64,000 nucleotides of DNA from Aequorivita sp. HC6-5 (GCA_905182755.1 CAJJCS010000002.1:310001-374000), one strand, 5' to 3'; positions 9,985 to 20,612 are shown, counted from the first letter of the stretch. Numbers and translations are program-made. The notes: generated by a model not told the origin, from the letters alone.

Positions 9985-9992
9985 TACCTTTG
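9985..9992 (+). promoter_or_regulatory. Bacteroidota-type -7 box upstream of rpsD
   Basis: TACCTTTG matches the TAnnTTTG -7 consensus of the Bacteroidota primary sigma factor. I see no good -33 TTG at the usual spacing. Its place right after the rpsK hairpin suggests a separate promoter for rpsD-rpoA-rplQ, with a leader of about 135 nt. Confidence 0.5.
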
Positions 9993-10017
9993 CCGGCTGT
10001 AATAATAACAATAATTC

Positions 10018-10037
10018 AAGATGCTCTCGGGCATCTT
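10018..10037 (+). promoter_or_regulatory. Candidate leader hairpin for rpsD-rpoA-rplQ
   Basis: AAGATGC (10018-10024) pairs perfectly with GCATCTT (10031-10037) around the loop TCTCGG. It lies in the leader between the -7 box and rpsD and has no following T-run. S4 controls the alpha operon by binding its leader in other bacteria; an analogous role here is a guess from position. Confidence 0.35.
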
Positions 10038-10133
10038 ATGTTGTAAATAATAAATATCAATCTGAAGATATTAAAAACTAAAGGATTAACGTAAGACCTT
10101 AATTTAGTTTTTTTCTTCAAAATTTTACTAGAA

Positions 10134-10739
10134 ATGGCAAGATATACTGGTCCAAAAACAAAAATCGCTCGTAAGTTTGGCGAAGCGATTTACGGAGATG
10201 ATAAAAACTTCGAAAAAAGAAATTACCCACCAGGGCAACACGGTAACAACCGTCGTCGTGGAAAAAAATCTGAATATGCAATCCAACTTGCTGAAAAGCA
10301 AAAGGCTAAATATACCTATGGTATTTTAGAAAAGCAGTTTAGAAATATGTTTAAAAGAGCAACTGCACTTCCTGGAATTACAGGAGAGGTATTGCTTCAA
10401 TTAGCTGAGTCTCGTCTTGATAATGTAGTATACCGTATGGGTATTGCATCAAGTCGTCCAGCAGCAAGACAGCTTGTTTCTCACCGTCACATTACTGTGA
10501 ATGGTGAAAAAGTAAACATCCCTTCTTACCAATTAAAGACAGGAGATGTTGTTGCTGTAAGAGAGAAGTCAAAATCTCTAGAGGCTATCGACGCTTCATT
10601 ATCAAACGCTAATCAAGTGTATGAATGGATCACTTGGAATTCTGATAAGAAAGAAGGAACTTTTGTTTCTATACCTCAATTAATTCAGATACCAGAAAAC
10701 ATCAACACACAGTTTATCGTTGAATTATATTCTAAATAA
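10134..10739 (+). CDS. rpsD: 30S ribosomal protein S4
   Basis: The protein of 201 residues begins [17 protein letters not shown], has [19 protein letters not shown], and an S4 RNA-binding domain with [29 protein letters not shown] (about 95-123, quoted in parts in the family). S4 nucleates 16S 5-prime domain folding and often represses its own operon. It is followed by rpoA after 21 bases. Confidence 0.97.
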   Translation: MARYTGPKTKIARKFGEAIYGDDKNFEKRNYPPGQHGNNRRRGKKSEYAIQLAEKQKAKYTYGILEKQFRNMFKRATALPGITGEVLLQLAESRLDNVVYRMGIASSRPAARQLVSHRHITVNGEKVNIPSYQLKTGDVVAVREKSKSLEAIDASLSNANQVYEWITWNSDKKEGTFVSIPQLIQIPENINTQFIVELYSK

Positions 10740-10760
10740 TAAATAACACATAGTCACATT

Positions 10761-11752
10761 ATGGCAGTATTTAATTTTCAGAAGCCTGATAAAGTTATCA
10801 TGATCAATTCAACAGATTTTGAAGGGAAATTTGAATTTCGTCCTTTAGAGCCTGGATATGGTTTAACCATCGGAAACGCACTAAGACGAGTATTACTTTC
10901 TTCTTTAGAAGGTTTTGCAATTACTTCGATACGTATTGAGGGAGTTGATCACGAATTTTCTACCATCTCTGGTGTTGTAGAAGATGTTACTGAAATCATT
11001 TTAAATTTGAAGCAAGTTCGTTTCAAAAGACAAATTGACGAAGTTGACAACGAAACTGTAACAATATCTATAAACAGTGGTGAGCAATTAACCGCTGGAG
11101 ATTTACAAAAACATATATCTGGTTTTCAAGTACTAAACCCAGATATGGTTATTTGTAACATGGACGCAAAAGTGAAACTTAATTTTGAGATCACTATTGA
11201 AAAAGGTAGAGGGTATGTTCCTGCAGAAGAGAACAAAAAAGCCAACGCGCCTTTAGGTACCATCTTTACAGATTCTATTTACACCCTATTAAAAATGTAA
11301 AGTACAGTATTGAAAACTTTCGTGTAGAGCAAAAAACAGATTACGAAAAATTAGTTTTCGAAATTCAAACAGATGGTTCTATTCATCCAAAAGATGCTTT
11401 AACCGAGGCAGCAAAAACATTGATTCACCACTTTATGTTATTTAGTGATGAGCGTATCACCCTTGAGGCTGATGAGATTGCTCAAACTGAAACTTATGAT
11501 GAGGAGTCACTGCACATGCGTCAGCTCTTAAAAACAAAATTAGTAGATATGGACCTTAGTGTTCGTGCTCTTAATTGTTTGAAGGCTGCAGAAGTTGATA
11601 CACTAGGAGATTTAGTGTCTTTCAACAAGAATGATTTAATGAAGTTTAGAAACTTTGGTAAAAAATCTCTTACAGAATTGGAAGAGCTTGTAAATATCAA
11701 AGGTTTAAATTTTGGAATGGATCTATCAAAATACAAATTAGATAAAGATTAA
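10761..11752 (+). CDS. rpoA: RNA polymerase alpha subunit (one-base frameshift in this sequence)
   Basis: Alpha dimerises to start polymerase assembly; its C-terminal domain binds DNA and activators. The N-terminal frame carries [20 protein letters not shown] and [14 protein letters not shown] and breaks after FTDSIYTP. The downstream frame continues [20 protein letters not shown] through the C-terminal domain ([35 protein letters not shown]). The C run at 11284-11286 needs one more C. With it the product is 330 residues, the normal length. The break must be an error because rpoA is essential. Confidence 0.95.
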
Positions 11753-11820
11753 TTATAAATGCAAGCATAATTTGCTCCTCAAGAAGAGTTGTAGCAAGAT
11801 GATTGTTTAAAAAAAATGTC

Positions 11821-12297
11821 ATGAGACACGGAAAAAAAGTAAATCATTTAGGAAGAAAAACTGCACATAGAAAATCTATGTTAGCCAACATGGCATGTTC
11901 CCTAATTGAGCACAAAAGAATTAACACTACAGTTGCTAAAGCAAAAGCCTTAAAAGGTTTTGTTGAGCCGTTAATCACAAAGTCTAAAGACGATACTACA
12001 CACAACCGTAGAATTGTAATGGCTAGATTACGTCAAAAAGATGTGGTAACACAACTTTTTAGAGATGTTGCTGTTAAAATTGGTGATCGTCCAGGTGGTT
12101 ACACTCGTATCATCAAGTTGGGTAACCGTCTTGGAGATAATGCAGACATGGCAATGATAGAGTTAGTTGATTACAACGAAGTATACAACCCAGGTAAGGC
12201 TAAGAAGTCTAAATCAACACGTCGTAGCCGTCGTGGTGGTGCTCCTAAGGTTGCTGCTCCAGTAGTAGAGGTAACAGAAACAAAAGAGGAAGAGTAA
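11821..12297 (+). CDS. rplQ: 50S ribosomal protein L17
   Basis: L17 sits near the tunnel exit. I start at ATG 11821, giving [20 protein letters not shown], the exact family N-terminus; a TTG six codons upstream is in frame but not conserved. The product has 158 residues with a low-complexity acidic and Ala/Val tail ([16 protein letters not shown]), common in Bacteroidota. It ends the alpha operon before a strong terminator. Confidence 0.95.
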   Translation: MRHGKKVNHLGRKTAHRKSMLANMACSLIEHKRINTTVAKAKALKGFVEPLITKSKDDTTHNRRIVMARLRQKDVVTQLFRDVAVKIGDRPGGYTRIIKLGNRLGDNADMAMIELVDYNEVYNPGKAKKSKSTRRSRRGGAPKVAAPVVEVTETKEEE

Positions 12298-12319
12298 ATG
12301 ATTTTTCTTCATTAGATAT

Positions 12320-12358
12320 AAAGGGATAAGCATTTAATGTTTATCCCTTTTTTTTTAT
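12320..12358 (+). terminator. Rho-independent terminator of the ribosomal operon
   Basis: AAAGGGATAA (12320-12329) pairs with TTATCCCTTT (12341-12350), extended inward by GCAT/ATGT-type pairs, and is followed by eight further Ts. It lies 22 bases after rplQ. The flanking A/T runs make it strong. Confidence 0.9.
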
Positions 12359-12477
12359 CTAGAATTTAATAATGACTTTTTGAAATACTTTTAGACCATT
12401 GTTTAAAAATTATTATAAGTCAATGATTAAAAAAAACAACTAGAATTGTATTTTTGTGTAACTATTTTAAAACCATG

Positions 12478-13584
12478 ATGAAATACCAAACAAGAAAAAA
12501 GGCGTTAATACTACTTGCAGATGGTACCATTTTCCACGGAAAGGCAGTAGGAGATAACCAAGGAACTGCTTTTGGAGAAGTATGTTTTAATACAGGAATG
12601 ACTGGATATCAAGAAATTTTCACAGATCCTTCCTATTTTGGACAATTAATGGTAACCACCAATGCCCATATAGGTAATTATGGAGTTAACAATGACGAGG
12701 TTGAATCTGATAGTGTTAAGATATCAGGTTTAATTTGTAGAAACTTTAGTTACAATTATTCAAGAGACCTCGCAGATGACTCTTTAGAGAATTTTTTAGC
12801 TCAAAATAATTTATTTGCAATTAGTGATGTTGATACCCGCGCACTGGTTGGGTATATTCGTGATAATGGATCTCAAAATGCTGTGATATCCACAGATGTT
12901 GACAATATAGAAGGACTTAAAAAACAATTGGCCGAGGTTCCAAACATGAAAGGCCTGGAGCTTGCAAGTAAAGTATCCACCAAAGAACCTTATTTCTTTG
13001 GAGATGAAAATGCTAGCTATAAAATATCTGCTTTGGATATTGGTATTAAAAAGAACATTCTTAGAAATTTGGCTCAAAGAGATTGTTACATCAAGGTATT
13101 TCCTTATGATTCCTCTTTCTCAGAGTTATCTTCTTTTGAGCCAGATGGGTATTTTTTAAGTAATGGTCCTGGAGATCCTGAGCCACTTACCCGCGCTATT
13201 GCAACTGCAAAAGAAATACTAGATTCAAACAAGCCACTTTTTGGAATTTGTTTAGGACATCAAGTGTTGGCTCTTGCTAACGGGATTTCTACGTTTAAAA
13301 TGCACAATGGCCACAGAGGTATAAACCACCCTATAAAAAACCTATTAACTGGTAAAGGAGAAATAACTTCTCAAAATCATGGTTTTGCCGTGAATAGAGA
13401 ACAAACAGAGGCCCATCCAGATGTAGAGATAACACATGTGCATTTAAATGATAACACAGTAGCAGGAATTAGAATTAAAAACAAACCTGTTTTTTCTGTA
13501 CAATACCATCCAGAAGCCAGTCCTGGTCCTCATGATGCAAGTTATCTGTTTGACGAGTTTATAGAAAACATAAAAAATCAATAA
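12478..13584 (+). CDS. carA: Carbamoyl-phosphate synthase small (glutaminase) subunit
   Basis: CarA hydrolyses glutamine and passes ammonia to CarB for carbamoyl phosphate used in arginine and pyrimidine synthesis. The N-terminal domain has LADGTIFHGKAVG and FNTGMTGYQEIFTDPSY. The class I amidotransferase domain carries FGICLGHQVLALA with the catalytic Cys, and SVQYHPEASPGPHD with the His-x-Glu pair. The start at ATG 12478 (MKYQTRKKALIL) is preferred; ATG 12475 and a GTG at 12454 are in frame. About 368 residues, a normal length. carB is not in the window. Confidence 0.95.
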   Translation: MKYQTRKKALILLADGTIFHGKAVGDNQGTAFGEVCFNTGMTGYQEIFTDPSYFGQLMVTTNAHIGNYGVNNDEVESDSVKISGLICRNFSYNYSRDLADDSLENFLAQNNLFAISDVDTRALVGYIRDNGSQNAVISTDVDNIEGLKKQLAEVPNMKGLELASKVSTKEPYFFGDENASYKISALDIGIKKNILRNLAQRDCYIKVFPYDSSFSELSSFEPDGYFLSNGPGDPEPLTRAIATAKEILDSNKPLFGICLGHQVLALANGISTFKMHNGHRGINHPIKNLLTGKGEITSQNHGFAVNREQTEAHPDVEITHVHLNDNTVAGIRIKNKPVFSVQYHPEASPGPHDASYLFDEFIENIKNQ

Positions 13585-13586
13585 AG

Positions 13587-13605
13587 CAGTTTTTTAAAAA
13601 AACTG
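13587..13605 (+). terminator. Short inverted repeat after carA
   Basis: CAGTTTTTT (13587-13595) is followed directly by AAAAAAACTG (13596-13605), a near-perfect AT palindrome three bases after the carA stop. It has little GC and no following T-run, so its terminator activity is doubtful. Confidence 0.25.
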
Positions 13606-13636
13606 AGTTGTTGAGATAAATAAAAATAGTACATAA

Positions 13637-14951
<1,315 letters not shown>

Positions 14952-14974
14952 CCTATTGCATCTTTAAAATATAC

Positions 14975-15010
14975 AAAGCCAATGAATCACTTGATTTGTT
15001 GGCTTTTTTT
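14975..15010 (+). terminator. Rho-independent terminator after eno
   Basis: AAAGCCAATGAATC (14975-14988) pairs with GATTTGTTGGCTTT (14993-15006) through two G-U pairs around a four-base loop. Further Ts follow to 15010. It is 23 bases downstream of the eno stop. Confidence 0.88.
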
Positions 15011-15057
15011 AACCAAAAGAGCGGCAGTAAATGTTAAAAAAATTGCTCAAAATTTCG

Positions 15058-15065
15058 TATTTTTG
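15058..15065 (+). promoter_or_regulatory. Bacteroidota -7 box for gltA
   Basis: TATTTTTG fits the TAnnTTTG consensus and lies 39 bases before the gltA ATG. No good -33 TTG is seen at 19-21 nt spacing. A start here would give a short leader. Confidence 0.5.
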
Positions 15066-15104
15066 CAATCCTTTTTAAAAGAATTACTACAAAAATTACA
15101 ATAT

Positions 15105-16394
15105 ATGTCAAACAATGCTACACTAGAAATTAATGGAGAGACCTATGAGTTTCCATTAATTACCGGTACAGAAAATGAAGTTGCAATAGATGTTAAAACA
15201 CTAAGAGCTGTTACTGGTGGAGTTACTACTATAGATCCTGGATATAAAAATACGGGAGCTTGCCAAAGTGCTATTACGTTTTTAAATGGAGAAGAAGGTA
15301 TTTTAAGATACCGCGGGTATGCTATTGAAGATTTGGCTGACAAAGCAAATTTTCTAGAAGTAGCCTACTTGTTAATTTTTGGAGAACTACCTACTGCCGA
15401 TGAGCTAGAAAAGTTTCATGCAGATATCAAAGAGCAGAGTGTTGTTGATGATGATGTCAAGAAAATATTAGATGCTTTTCCAAAGTCTGCCCATCCTATG
15501 GGCGTATTGTCCTGTCTTAACAAGTGCACTTACTGCCTTTAACCCCTCAACTGTAAATGTTGACAGTGAAGAAGAAATGTATAATGCCACTGTAAAAATA
15601 CTAGGAAAATTTCCTGTGCTTGTGGCCTGGACTATGCGTAAGAAAAAAGGATTGCCACTTGAACTATGGAGATACAAGCCTTGGATATGTTGAGAACATC
15701 ATGTAAAATGATGTACGAGAAGCCAAATGAGGACTACAAGTCAAAACGATATTTTATTAAACGCATTAGATAAATTACTAATTTTGCACGCAGATCATGA
15801 GCAAAATTGTTCTACCTCTACAGTACGTATGGTTGGTTCTTCTCATGCAGGATTGTATGCATCATTATCTGCAGGAATATCTGCACTTTGGGGGCCACTT
15901 CATGGAGGTGCAAACCAAGCTGTGTTAGAAATGCTTGAAGCTATTAAAGAAGATGGTGGAGACACTAATAAGTATATGGCAAAAGCCAAAGACAAGTCAG
16001 ACTCTTTTAGACTTATGGGCTTTGGTCATAGAGTGTATAAAAACTTTGATCCACGTGCTAAAATCATTAAAGTGGCCGCAGATGAAGTATTAGCAGACTT
16101 AGGAATAGAAGATCCCTATTTAGACATTGCCAAAGGTCTTACGAAGAGGCCTTAAGTGATCCTTATTTTGTAGATCGTAAGTTATATCCTAATGTAGATT
16201 TTTACTCGGGTATTATTTACAGAGCTATGGGTATTCCTGTTGAAATGTTCACGGTAATGTTTGCCTTAGGTAGATTACCAGGATGGATCGCACAGTGGAA
16301 AGAAATGCGCCAACGTAAAGAACCAATAGGACGTCCAAGGCAAATGTATATTGGTCAAAACCATAGAGAATTTAAAGAAATCTCAAAGCGTTAA
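15105..16394 (+). CDS. gltA: Citrate synthase (five indels in this sequence)
   Basis: Citrate synthase condenses oxaloacetate and acetyl-CoA. The start at ATG 15105 gives [18 protein letters not shown]. Family blocks are intact in successive frames: [32 protein letters not shown] (catalytic His), [15 protein letters not shown] (His), [14 protein letters not shown], and the end [13 protein letters not shown]. Indels lie near 15519 (extra A), 15662 (extra A), 15704 (extra T), 15743-15746 (extra A) and 16141 (two extra bases or one missing). Repaired, it has about 427-428 residues with all catalytic blocks, so a true pseudogene is unlikely but not excluded. Confidence 0.9.
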
Positions 16395-16420
16395 TTCCAA
16401 TAAAAAATAGTTTACCAGAA

Positions 16421-16456
16421 ATCCAAAAACCATACTATTGGTATTTGGGATTTTTT
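16421..16456 (+). terminator. Possible imperfect terminator after gltA
   Basis: ATCC...ATAC (16421-16435) can pair with GTAT...GGAT (16441-16451) with bulges, followed by a run of Ts. The helix is interrupted, so this is a weak call supported by position 27 bases after gltA. Confidence 0.35.
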
Positions 16457-16514
16457 GTTTTAAAAAATTGGGTATCCTATTCTAACATTCATAATTAAAA
16501 TTATATTTGTTATT

Positions 16515-17451
16515 ATGCTACAATTAAATATCACAAATGAATTTTCAAGGCTTCGAGCTGTTGTTTTAGGTACCGCAAATAGTAATGGACCAACTCCTAC
16601 TTTACAGCAGGCCTATGATCCCTAAATCTGCAGCCCATATAAAGGCAGGAACCTATCCTACAAACGAGGATATGATTGTGGAGATGGAAGGCGTTGCCGC
16701 CGTATTAGAGAAGTATGGAGTAACGGTGTATCGTCCAAGCCAGATTGAAAATTACAACCAAATTTTTTCTAGAGACATTGCTTTTGTGATAGACAACATT
16801 TTTATTAAGGCTAATATTTTATCAAATAGAGCGCGTGAGATAGGGGCCCTACAATATGTAATAGATCAAATACATCCACAAAAGGTAGTGACCTTTCCTG
16901 AACAGGTTCATATTGAAGGGGGTGATGTAATGCCTTACGGAAATTATATATTTGTTGGCACCTATTATGGTGATGACTACTCAAGTTATATTACAGCACG
17001 CACCAATATGGCAGCAGTTACTGCATTACAGGAGTTGTTTCCAAAAAAAATAGTGAAACCCTTTAATTTAAAAAAATCAAATACAGTACCGCAAGATAAT
17101 GCGCTGCATTTAGATTGTTGTTTTCAACCCCTTGGCCATGGCAGGTGTATTATCCATAAAGATGGGTTTTTGTTAGAAGAGGAATACCAGTGGCTTATAG
17201 ACTTTTTTGGCCCACAAAATTGCTTTCATATAGATAAACAAGAGATGTATCACATGAATAGTAATATCTTTAGTATTAGTGAAGATGTAATTATTTCAGA
17301 AAAAAACTTTACCAGGCTCAACTCCTGGCTTGTAGATAAAGGCTATACCGTAGAAGAGGTTTGTTACGCAGAAATTGCAAAGCAAGAAGGCTTACTGCGC
17401 TGCTCTACCATGCCTCTTGATGCGAGAGTAGTTAGTCTTGCACAAATTTAA
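16515..17451 (+). CDS. Guanidino-group hydrolase/amidinotransferase family protein (one-base frameshift)
   Basis: The protein belongs to the superfamily of arginine deiminase and dimethylargininase. ATG 16515 gives MLQLNITNEFSRLRAVVLG; the frame then breaks at YDP because the C run at 16620-16622 has one C too many, and resumes KSAAHIKAGTYPTNED. Superfamily residues are present: VHIEGGDVMPYG (Glu/Asp), HLDCCFQPLG (His) and the terminal RCSTMPLDA (nucleophile Cys). Repaired length is about 311 residues. The substrate (arginine, methylarginine, agmatine-like) cannot be told. Its stop overlaps the 3-prime end of the opposing DUF3570 gene by 20 bases. Confidence 0.8.
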
Positions 17452-18697
17452 TCCCTCCAGACACCATAAAGTAGGACAAAGAACTACTACGGTTGTAATA
17501 GCTTGCTTTTGCGTTAATACTTTTTAAACCGTACCCTAGTAGTTTTACTTTGGTAAAAATATCTGTGTATGAAACTCCAAAGCCAAACTCACCTGCGTTA
17601 AAACCAGATAAATCATAATCACTGGTATAAAACACATCTGTAGAGAGCGCATCGTTGGCTTTGTAGAAATAATCTGCTTTGGTTTGGGTATAATATCTAT
17701 AAGATGGATATAATGTAAAGAAATCTCCTAGTTTAATAGGCACCTCTAAACTAGCTGTGTATGATGTGATGCCCCAATTGTCTTGGTAGTACCTAAGATA
17801 AGATCTTAGCACAAACACTTCATTTAAATAATAATTTAACCTCCCGCCAATGGCAACTTTAAACCTACTACTTGGCAAGCGCTCTATGTCATCAGCAAAT
17901 CGAAAGTTTCCTATAGTAATAGGATTAACTATATCTGAAAAATAAATTCTTTGGAATGGCGTAGACAATAAGCCCTCTTGTTGCACCAAATCTAGAGATA
18001 TTGATCCTTGCGCTTTTTTGGAGATTATTTGAGAGAAACTAAGCCCAAGAGCGTATGAGTTTCTTTTATCAGTAGGCAATCCCTTCCGTGCAAGTTCTTC
18101 GGGTACATCTTCATTGAAAGATTCCCGTATTTCTCCAGGGTAAATTAACTTCCATTGGTCAAAATATACATTTCCGCTAATAGATACTTCAGTGTTTTTT
18201 TCATTGAAAAGATGCGTGTAATTTCCACCAAAGCCTATCGAGGAATAATCATACTCTTTAGATACAGAAACATTAGCGCCCCATATGTTATTTCTATTAT
18301 CACTACTATGGCTGTATGCTATCACACCGTTTACCCATTGATCGCTCCCAGAGGCTCCAGAAGAGGCTACAAAAGGATCTGCTGCTTGACCTTCAGTGTC
18401 AAAAGCATCAACATTACTTGAAGAGGCAGAGGTGTAGGCGCTTACATTGGCGTCTATTTTTAAAATAGCATCATCATTAAGCGGTATGGATACTACAATG
18501 CTGGAGGCCAGATCCGTTAGCTCTTCTGTTCCTATCCCGCCTGTTACCGCTGCGTTATCACCGTCTTGGCTGTAATAACTTGCAAGCAAGTCAACCTCTA
18601 CAGATTCTAAGACTCTTTTTTTATAGCTAACGATAGTGTCTTGGCTGTATGCCATTAGCGTGGTAAAGCAGAGTATGAGTAAAAGGGTTTTTTTCAA
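17432..18697 (-). CDS. DUF3570 outer-membrane beta-barrel-like protein
   Basis: The protein has 421 residues. A Sec signal peptide (MKKTLLLILCFTTLMAYSQ) is followed by alternating strands such as NAKASYYNRSSSLSYFMVS that indicate an outer-membrane barrel, ending in an aromatic-rich strand. I recognise the DUF3570 family. It is the last gene of a four-gene operon with thioredoxin-like, ApbE and DUF4266 genes. SGAS at residues 113-116 resembles the ApbE target motif, though the usual Asp three residues before the Ser is not present. The function is unknown; a redox role is inferred from the neighbours. Confidence 0.8.
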   Translation of the reverse strand: MKKTLLLILCFTTLMAYSQDTIVSYKKRVLESVEVDLLASYYSQDGDNAAVTGGIGTEELTDLASSIVVSIPLNDDAILKIDANVSAYTSASSSNVDAFDTEGQAADPFVASSGASGSDQWVNGVIAYSHSSDNRNNIWGANVSVSKEYDYSSIGFGGNYTHLFNEKNTEVSISGNVYFDQWKLIYPGEIRESFNEDVPEELARKGLPTDKRNSYALGLSFSQIISKKAQGSISLDLVQQEGLLSTPFQRIYFSDIVNPITIGNFRFADDIERLPSSRFKVAIGGRLNYYLNEVFVLRSYLRYYQDNWGITSYTASLEVPIKLGDFFTLYPSYRYYTQTKADYFYKANDALSTDVFYTSDYDLSGFNAGEFGFGVSYTDIFTKVKLLGYGLKSINAKASYYNRSSSLSYFMVSGGIKFVQD

Positions 18698-18736
18698 GGG
18701 TATAGTTATTTGTTGTTTACCTAAATATTTTATTTG

Positions 18737-18946
18737 TTAGTTGCATCCGCAACCACCACCAGTTTTTCCTCCATTAGCACCAGAGGCTGCTTCTCTGTAG
18801 GCTTGGGCACTTGTTTCAAATCGTTTTATGGTTTTATCACCCAAGGCCATATCTGGATCATTGATATTTACTTTCTCATATTCTTTTACCACAGCGCAAG
18901 AAGATAAAAACCCAAGGGCTATAAGTAGTATAAGTAATTTTTTCAT
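18737..18946 (-). CDS. DUF4266 small lipoprotein with C-terminal Cys-Gly-Cys-Asn
   Basis: The 69-residue protein has a lipoprotein signal (MKKLLILLIALGFLSSC, lipidated Cys17), a short charged middle and the glycine-rich end GGGCGCN with Cys66 and Cys68. I recognise DUF4266. Its start overlaps the apbE-like stop by four bases, so it is translationally coupled. The two close Cys could bind metal or act as a redox pair, and SGAN (55-58) resembles a flavinylation site; both are inference. Confidence 0.85.
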   Translation of the reverse strand: MKKLLILLIALGFLSSCAVVKEYEKVNINDPDMALGDKTIKRFETSAQAYREAASGANGGKTGGGCGCN

Positions 18947-19926
18947 TCTTGGGTGTTTAAAGTAAGGTTGTTTGAGGTGATAATAGTACCTGTATCAGTA
19001 ATGATAATACACTCAATTGCTTTTAATTGATTAATTCTGTCTATTCCAGTTTCTACTCCCATTACAAAAACAGAAGTTGCTAAGGCGTCTGCTAGCTCTG
19101 CCTTTGGAGCAAATACAGTAACACTTATAATTCCCTGAGAAGGATAACCGGTTCTAGGGTCTATAATATGAGAATACCTTCTAGAGTTAAAAGTAACATA
19201 TTTTTCATAATTACCACTAGTGACTACCGCATCTTTAATGGGTAACATAGCAAAGGCTTTATTTTTGTTGAGAGGGTTGGTAATTGCAACTTGCCATAAG
19301 CTCCCGCTTGGTTTGCTACCCCAGGAGTTTATATCACCAGAGGCATTAATAATACCTCCAGAAACCCCATTTGAAATAAGCAGTTTTTTTGCCTTGTCTG
19401 CAGCATACCCTTTACCAATGGCGCCAAAACCAATTTTCATTCCTTTGTTTTTTAGAAAAACAGTGCTGTTTTGCGGGTCCACAACTATATCCTTATAGCC
19501 CACCTTGGCCACAGATTTTTTAATAGCTTCTTTGGAGGGCATTTGGGTCATACTCCCATCATATTTCCATAATTTGTCCATAGAGGCATATGATATATCA
19601 AAAGCTCCGTCTGTGAGATTGCTAATTTGTAGGGCTCTTTGGATAAGGTTAAAAAGTTCCTTAGAAACTTTAACGGGACTCACGCCCGCATTTTTATTAA
19701 TATTGGATGTTTCTGAGGTAGGCTTCCAAGAAGAAATTAGCGCTTCAATTCTGCTAATTTCACTGATGGCTATCCCGATTTGCTTATCTGCCTCTAGTTG
19801 GGTTTTAGCAACCACAGTGATTTCAAAATCACTTCCCATAAGGTATGTTTTTTGCTTGTATATATTCTGGCTTATTGCCCCAGAGAGACAAAAACTAATG
19901 CATATAAGGCTTAAAAATTTGAGCAT
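18943..19926 (-). CDS. apbE: FAD:protein FMN transferase (ApbE family), exported
   Basis: ApbE proteins attach FMN to a Ser/Thr of exported proteins using FAD. The 327-residue protein has a signal peptide (MLKFLSLICISFCLSGAISQ) and the family blocks YLMGSDFEITV, GFGAIGKGYAADKAK, GIINASGDINSWG, SHIIDPRTGYPSQG and ELADALATSVFVMG with the Mg-binding Asp. It is the second gene of the operon, 11 bases after the thioredoxin-like gene. No NqrC or RnfG substrate is nearby; the adjacent DUF4266 and DUF3570 proteins are the obvious candidates. Confidence 0.93.
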   Translation of the reverse strand: MLKFLSLICISFCLSGAISQNIYKQKTYLMGSDFEITVVAKTQLEADKQIGIAISEISRIEALISSWKPTSETSNINKNAGVSPVKVSKELFNLIQRALQISNLTDGAFDISYASMDKLWKYDGSMTQMPSKEAIKKSVAKVGYKDIVVDPQNSTVFLKNKGMKIGFGAIGKGYAADKAKKLLISNGVSGGIINASGDINSWGSKPSGSLWQVAITNPLNKNKAFAMLPIKDAVVTSGNYEKYVTFNSRRYSHIIDPRTGYPSQGIISVTVFAPKAELADALATSVFVMGVETGIDRINQLKAIECIIITDTGTIITSNNLTLNTQE

Positions 19927-19937
19927 GGTGGTAGGAA

Positions 19938-20378
19938 TTACTTAATGAAACCTTCTAGTTCAACAATATACTCTTGAGGTGTTTTTTTGGAATAGCTCGT
20001 TTGTCCTAAAACTCGGCCATCTTTATTTAAAACAACAACAAAAGGAAAGACACCTCCTTTATTGTAACGCTCTGCCAAGGCATTATTGTGGGTTTGTAAC
20101 TCTGGATCTAGGGCATTTTTTTTGCGTCTAGGGAAATCTGCTTGCAGCATAATAAAATGATCTTTAGCATATGCCAAAAAGTGCTCTGTCTCAAATATCT
20201 CTCTATTTAATTTAATACACGGAGCGCACCAGTCGCTCCCTTGAAAGACCAGCAGTATTGTTTTTTCTTGGGTTGTAGACAGCTCCTTAGCCTGCTGGAA
20301 ATTGGTAAGCCATTGTTGTGCATGCAGTTGGGTAAAGCTCGCTACACAAAAAATAAAAAGCAATAGATATTTATTCAT
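19938..20378 (-). CDS. Exported thioredoxin-like protein
   Basis: ATG at 20378 gives MNKYLLLFIFCVASFTQLHAQ, a good signal peptide; seven upstream in-frame codons do not fit one. The mature protein has a thioredoxin fold with WCAPC (Cys51 and Cys54), GVFPFVVVLNKDGRVLG with the cis-Pro, and about 146 residues in all. It leads the operon with ApbE, DUF4266 and DUF3570 and could keep the Cys pair of the lipoprotein reduced. Confidence 0.88.
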   Translation of the reverse strand: MNKYLLLFIFCVASFTQLHAQQWLTNFQQAKELSTTQEKTILLVFQGSDWCAPCIKLNREIFETEHFLAYAKDHFIMLQADFPRRKKNALDPELQTHNNALAERYNKGGVFPFVVVLNKDGRVLGQTSYSKKTPQEYIVELEGFIK

Positions 20379-20552
20379 AAGGTTAAAATTAACAGGCACT
20401 CATTATGTTTTATATAGTATCAATGTATGTAAAATATTTTAAAATGTAAACTAATTTAATAATGCATCTATATAATTTATGTAAGGCGCTTAGTATTGAA
20501 CAGGAAGTTATTTTTTAAATTGAATAGGTACTAGAGATACCTGTTTTAAAGA

Positions 20553-20584
20553 TTGTAATTGGTACTACTAAAAGAGTACCTTTG
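20553..20584 (+). promoter_or_regulatory. Bacteroidota promoter for ctlX
   Basis: A TTG at 20553-20555 and TACCTTTG at 20577-20584 are 21 nt apart, matching the TTG / TAnnTTTG promoter of Bacteroidota. The coding start is 29 bases downstream. It also rules out the in-frame start at 20559, which lies inside the promoter. Confidence 0.75.
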
Positions 20585-20612
20585 CGCATTATATTTTAAC
20601 GTATTTATCCCA

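Noticed and set aside
11803-11820. TTG start for rplQ six codons upstream
   Set aside because: The family N-terminus [11 protein letters not shown] begins exactly at the ATG 11821; the upstream codons are not conserved.
15472-15693. Separate small genes inside gltA
   Set aside because: The pieces join into one citrate synthase with continuous family similarity.
18155-18421. Plus-strand frame inside the DUF3570 gene
   Set aside because: It overlaps a signal-peptide protein of a recognised family in an operon and shows no features of its own.
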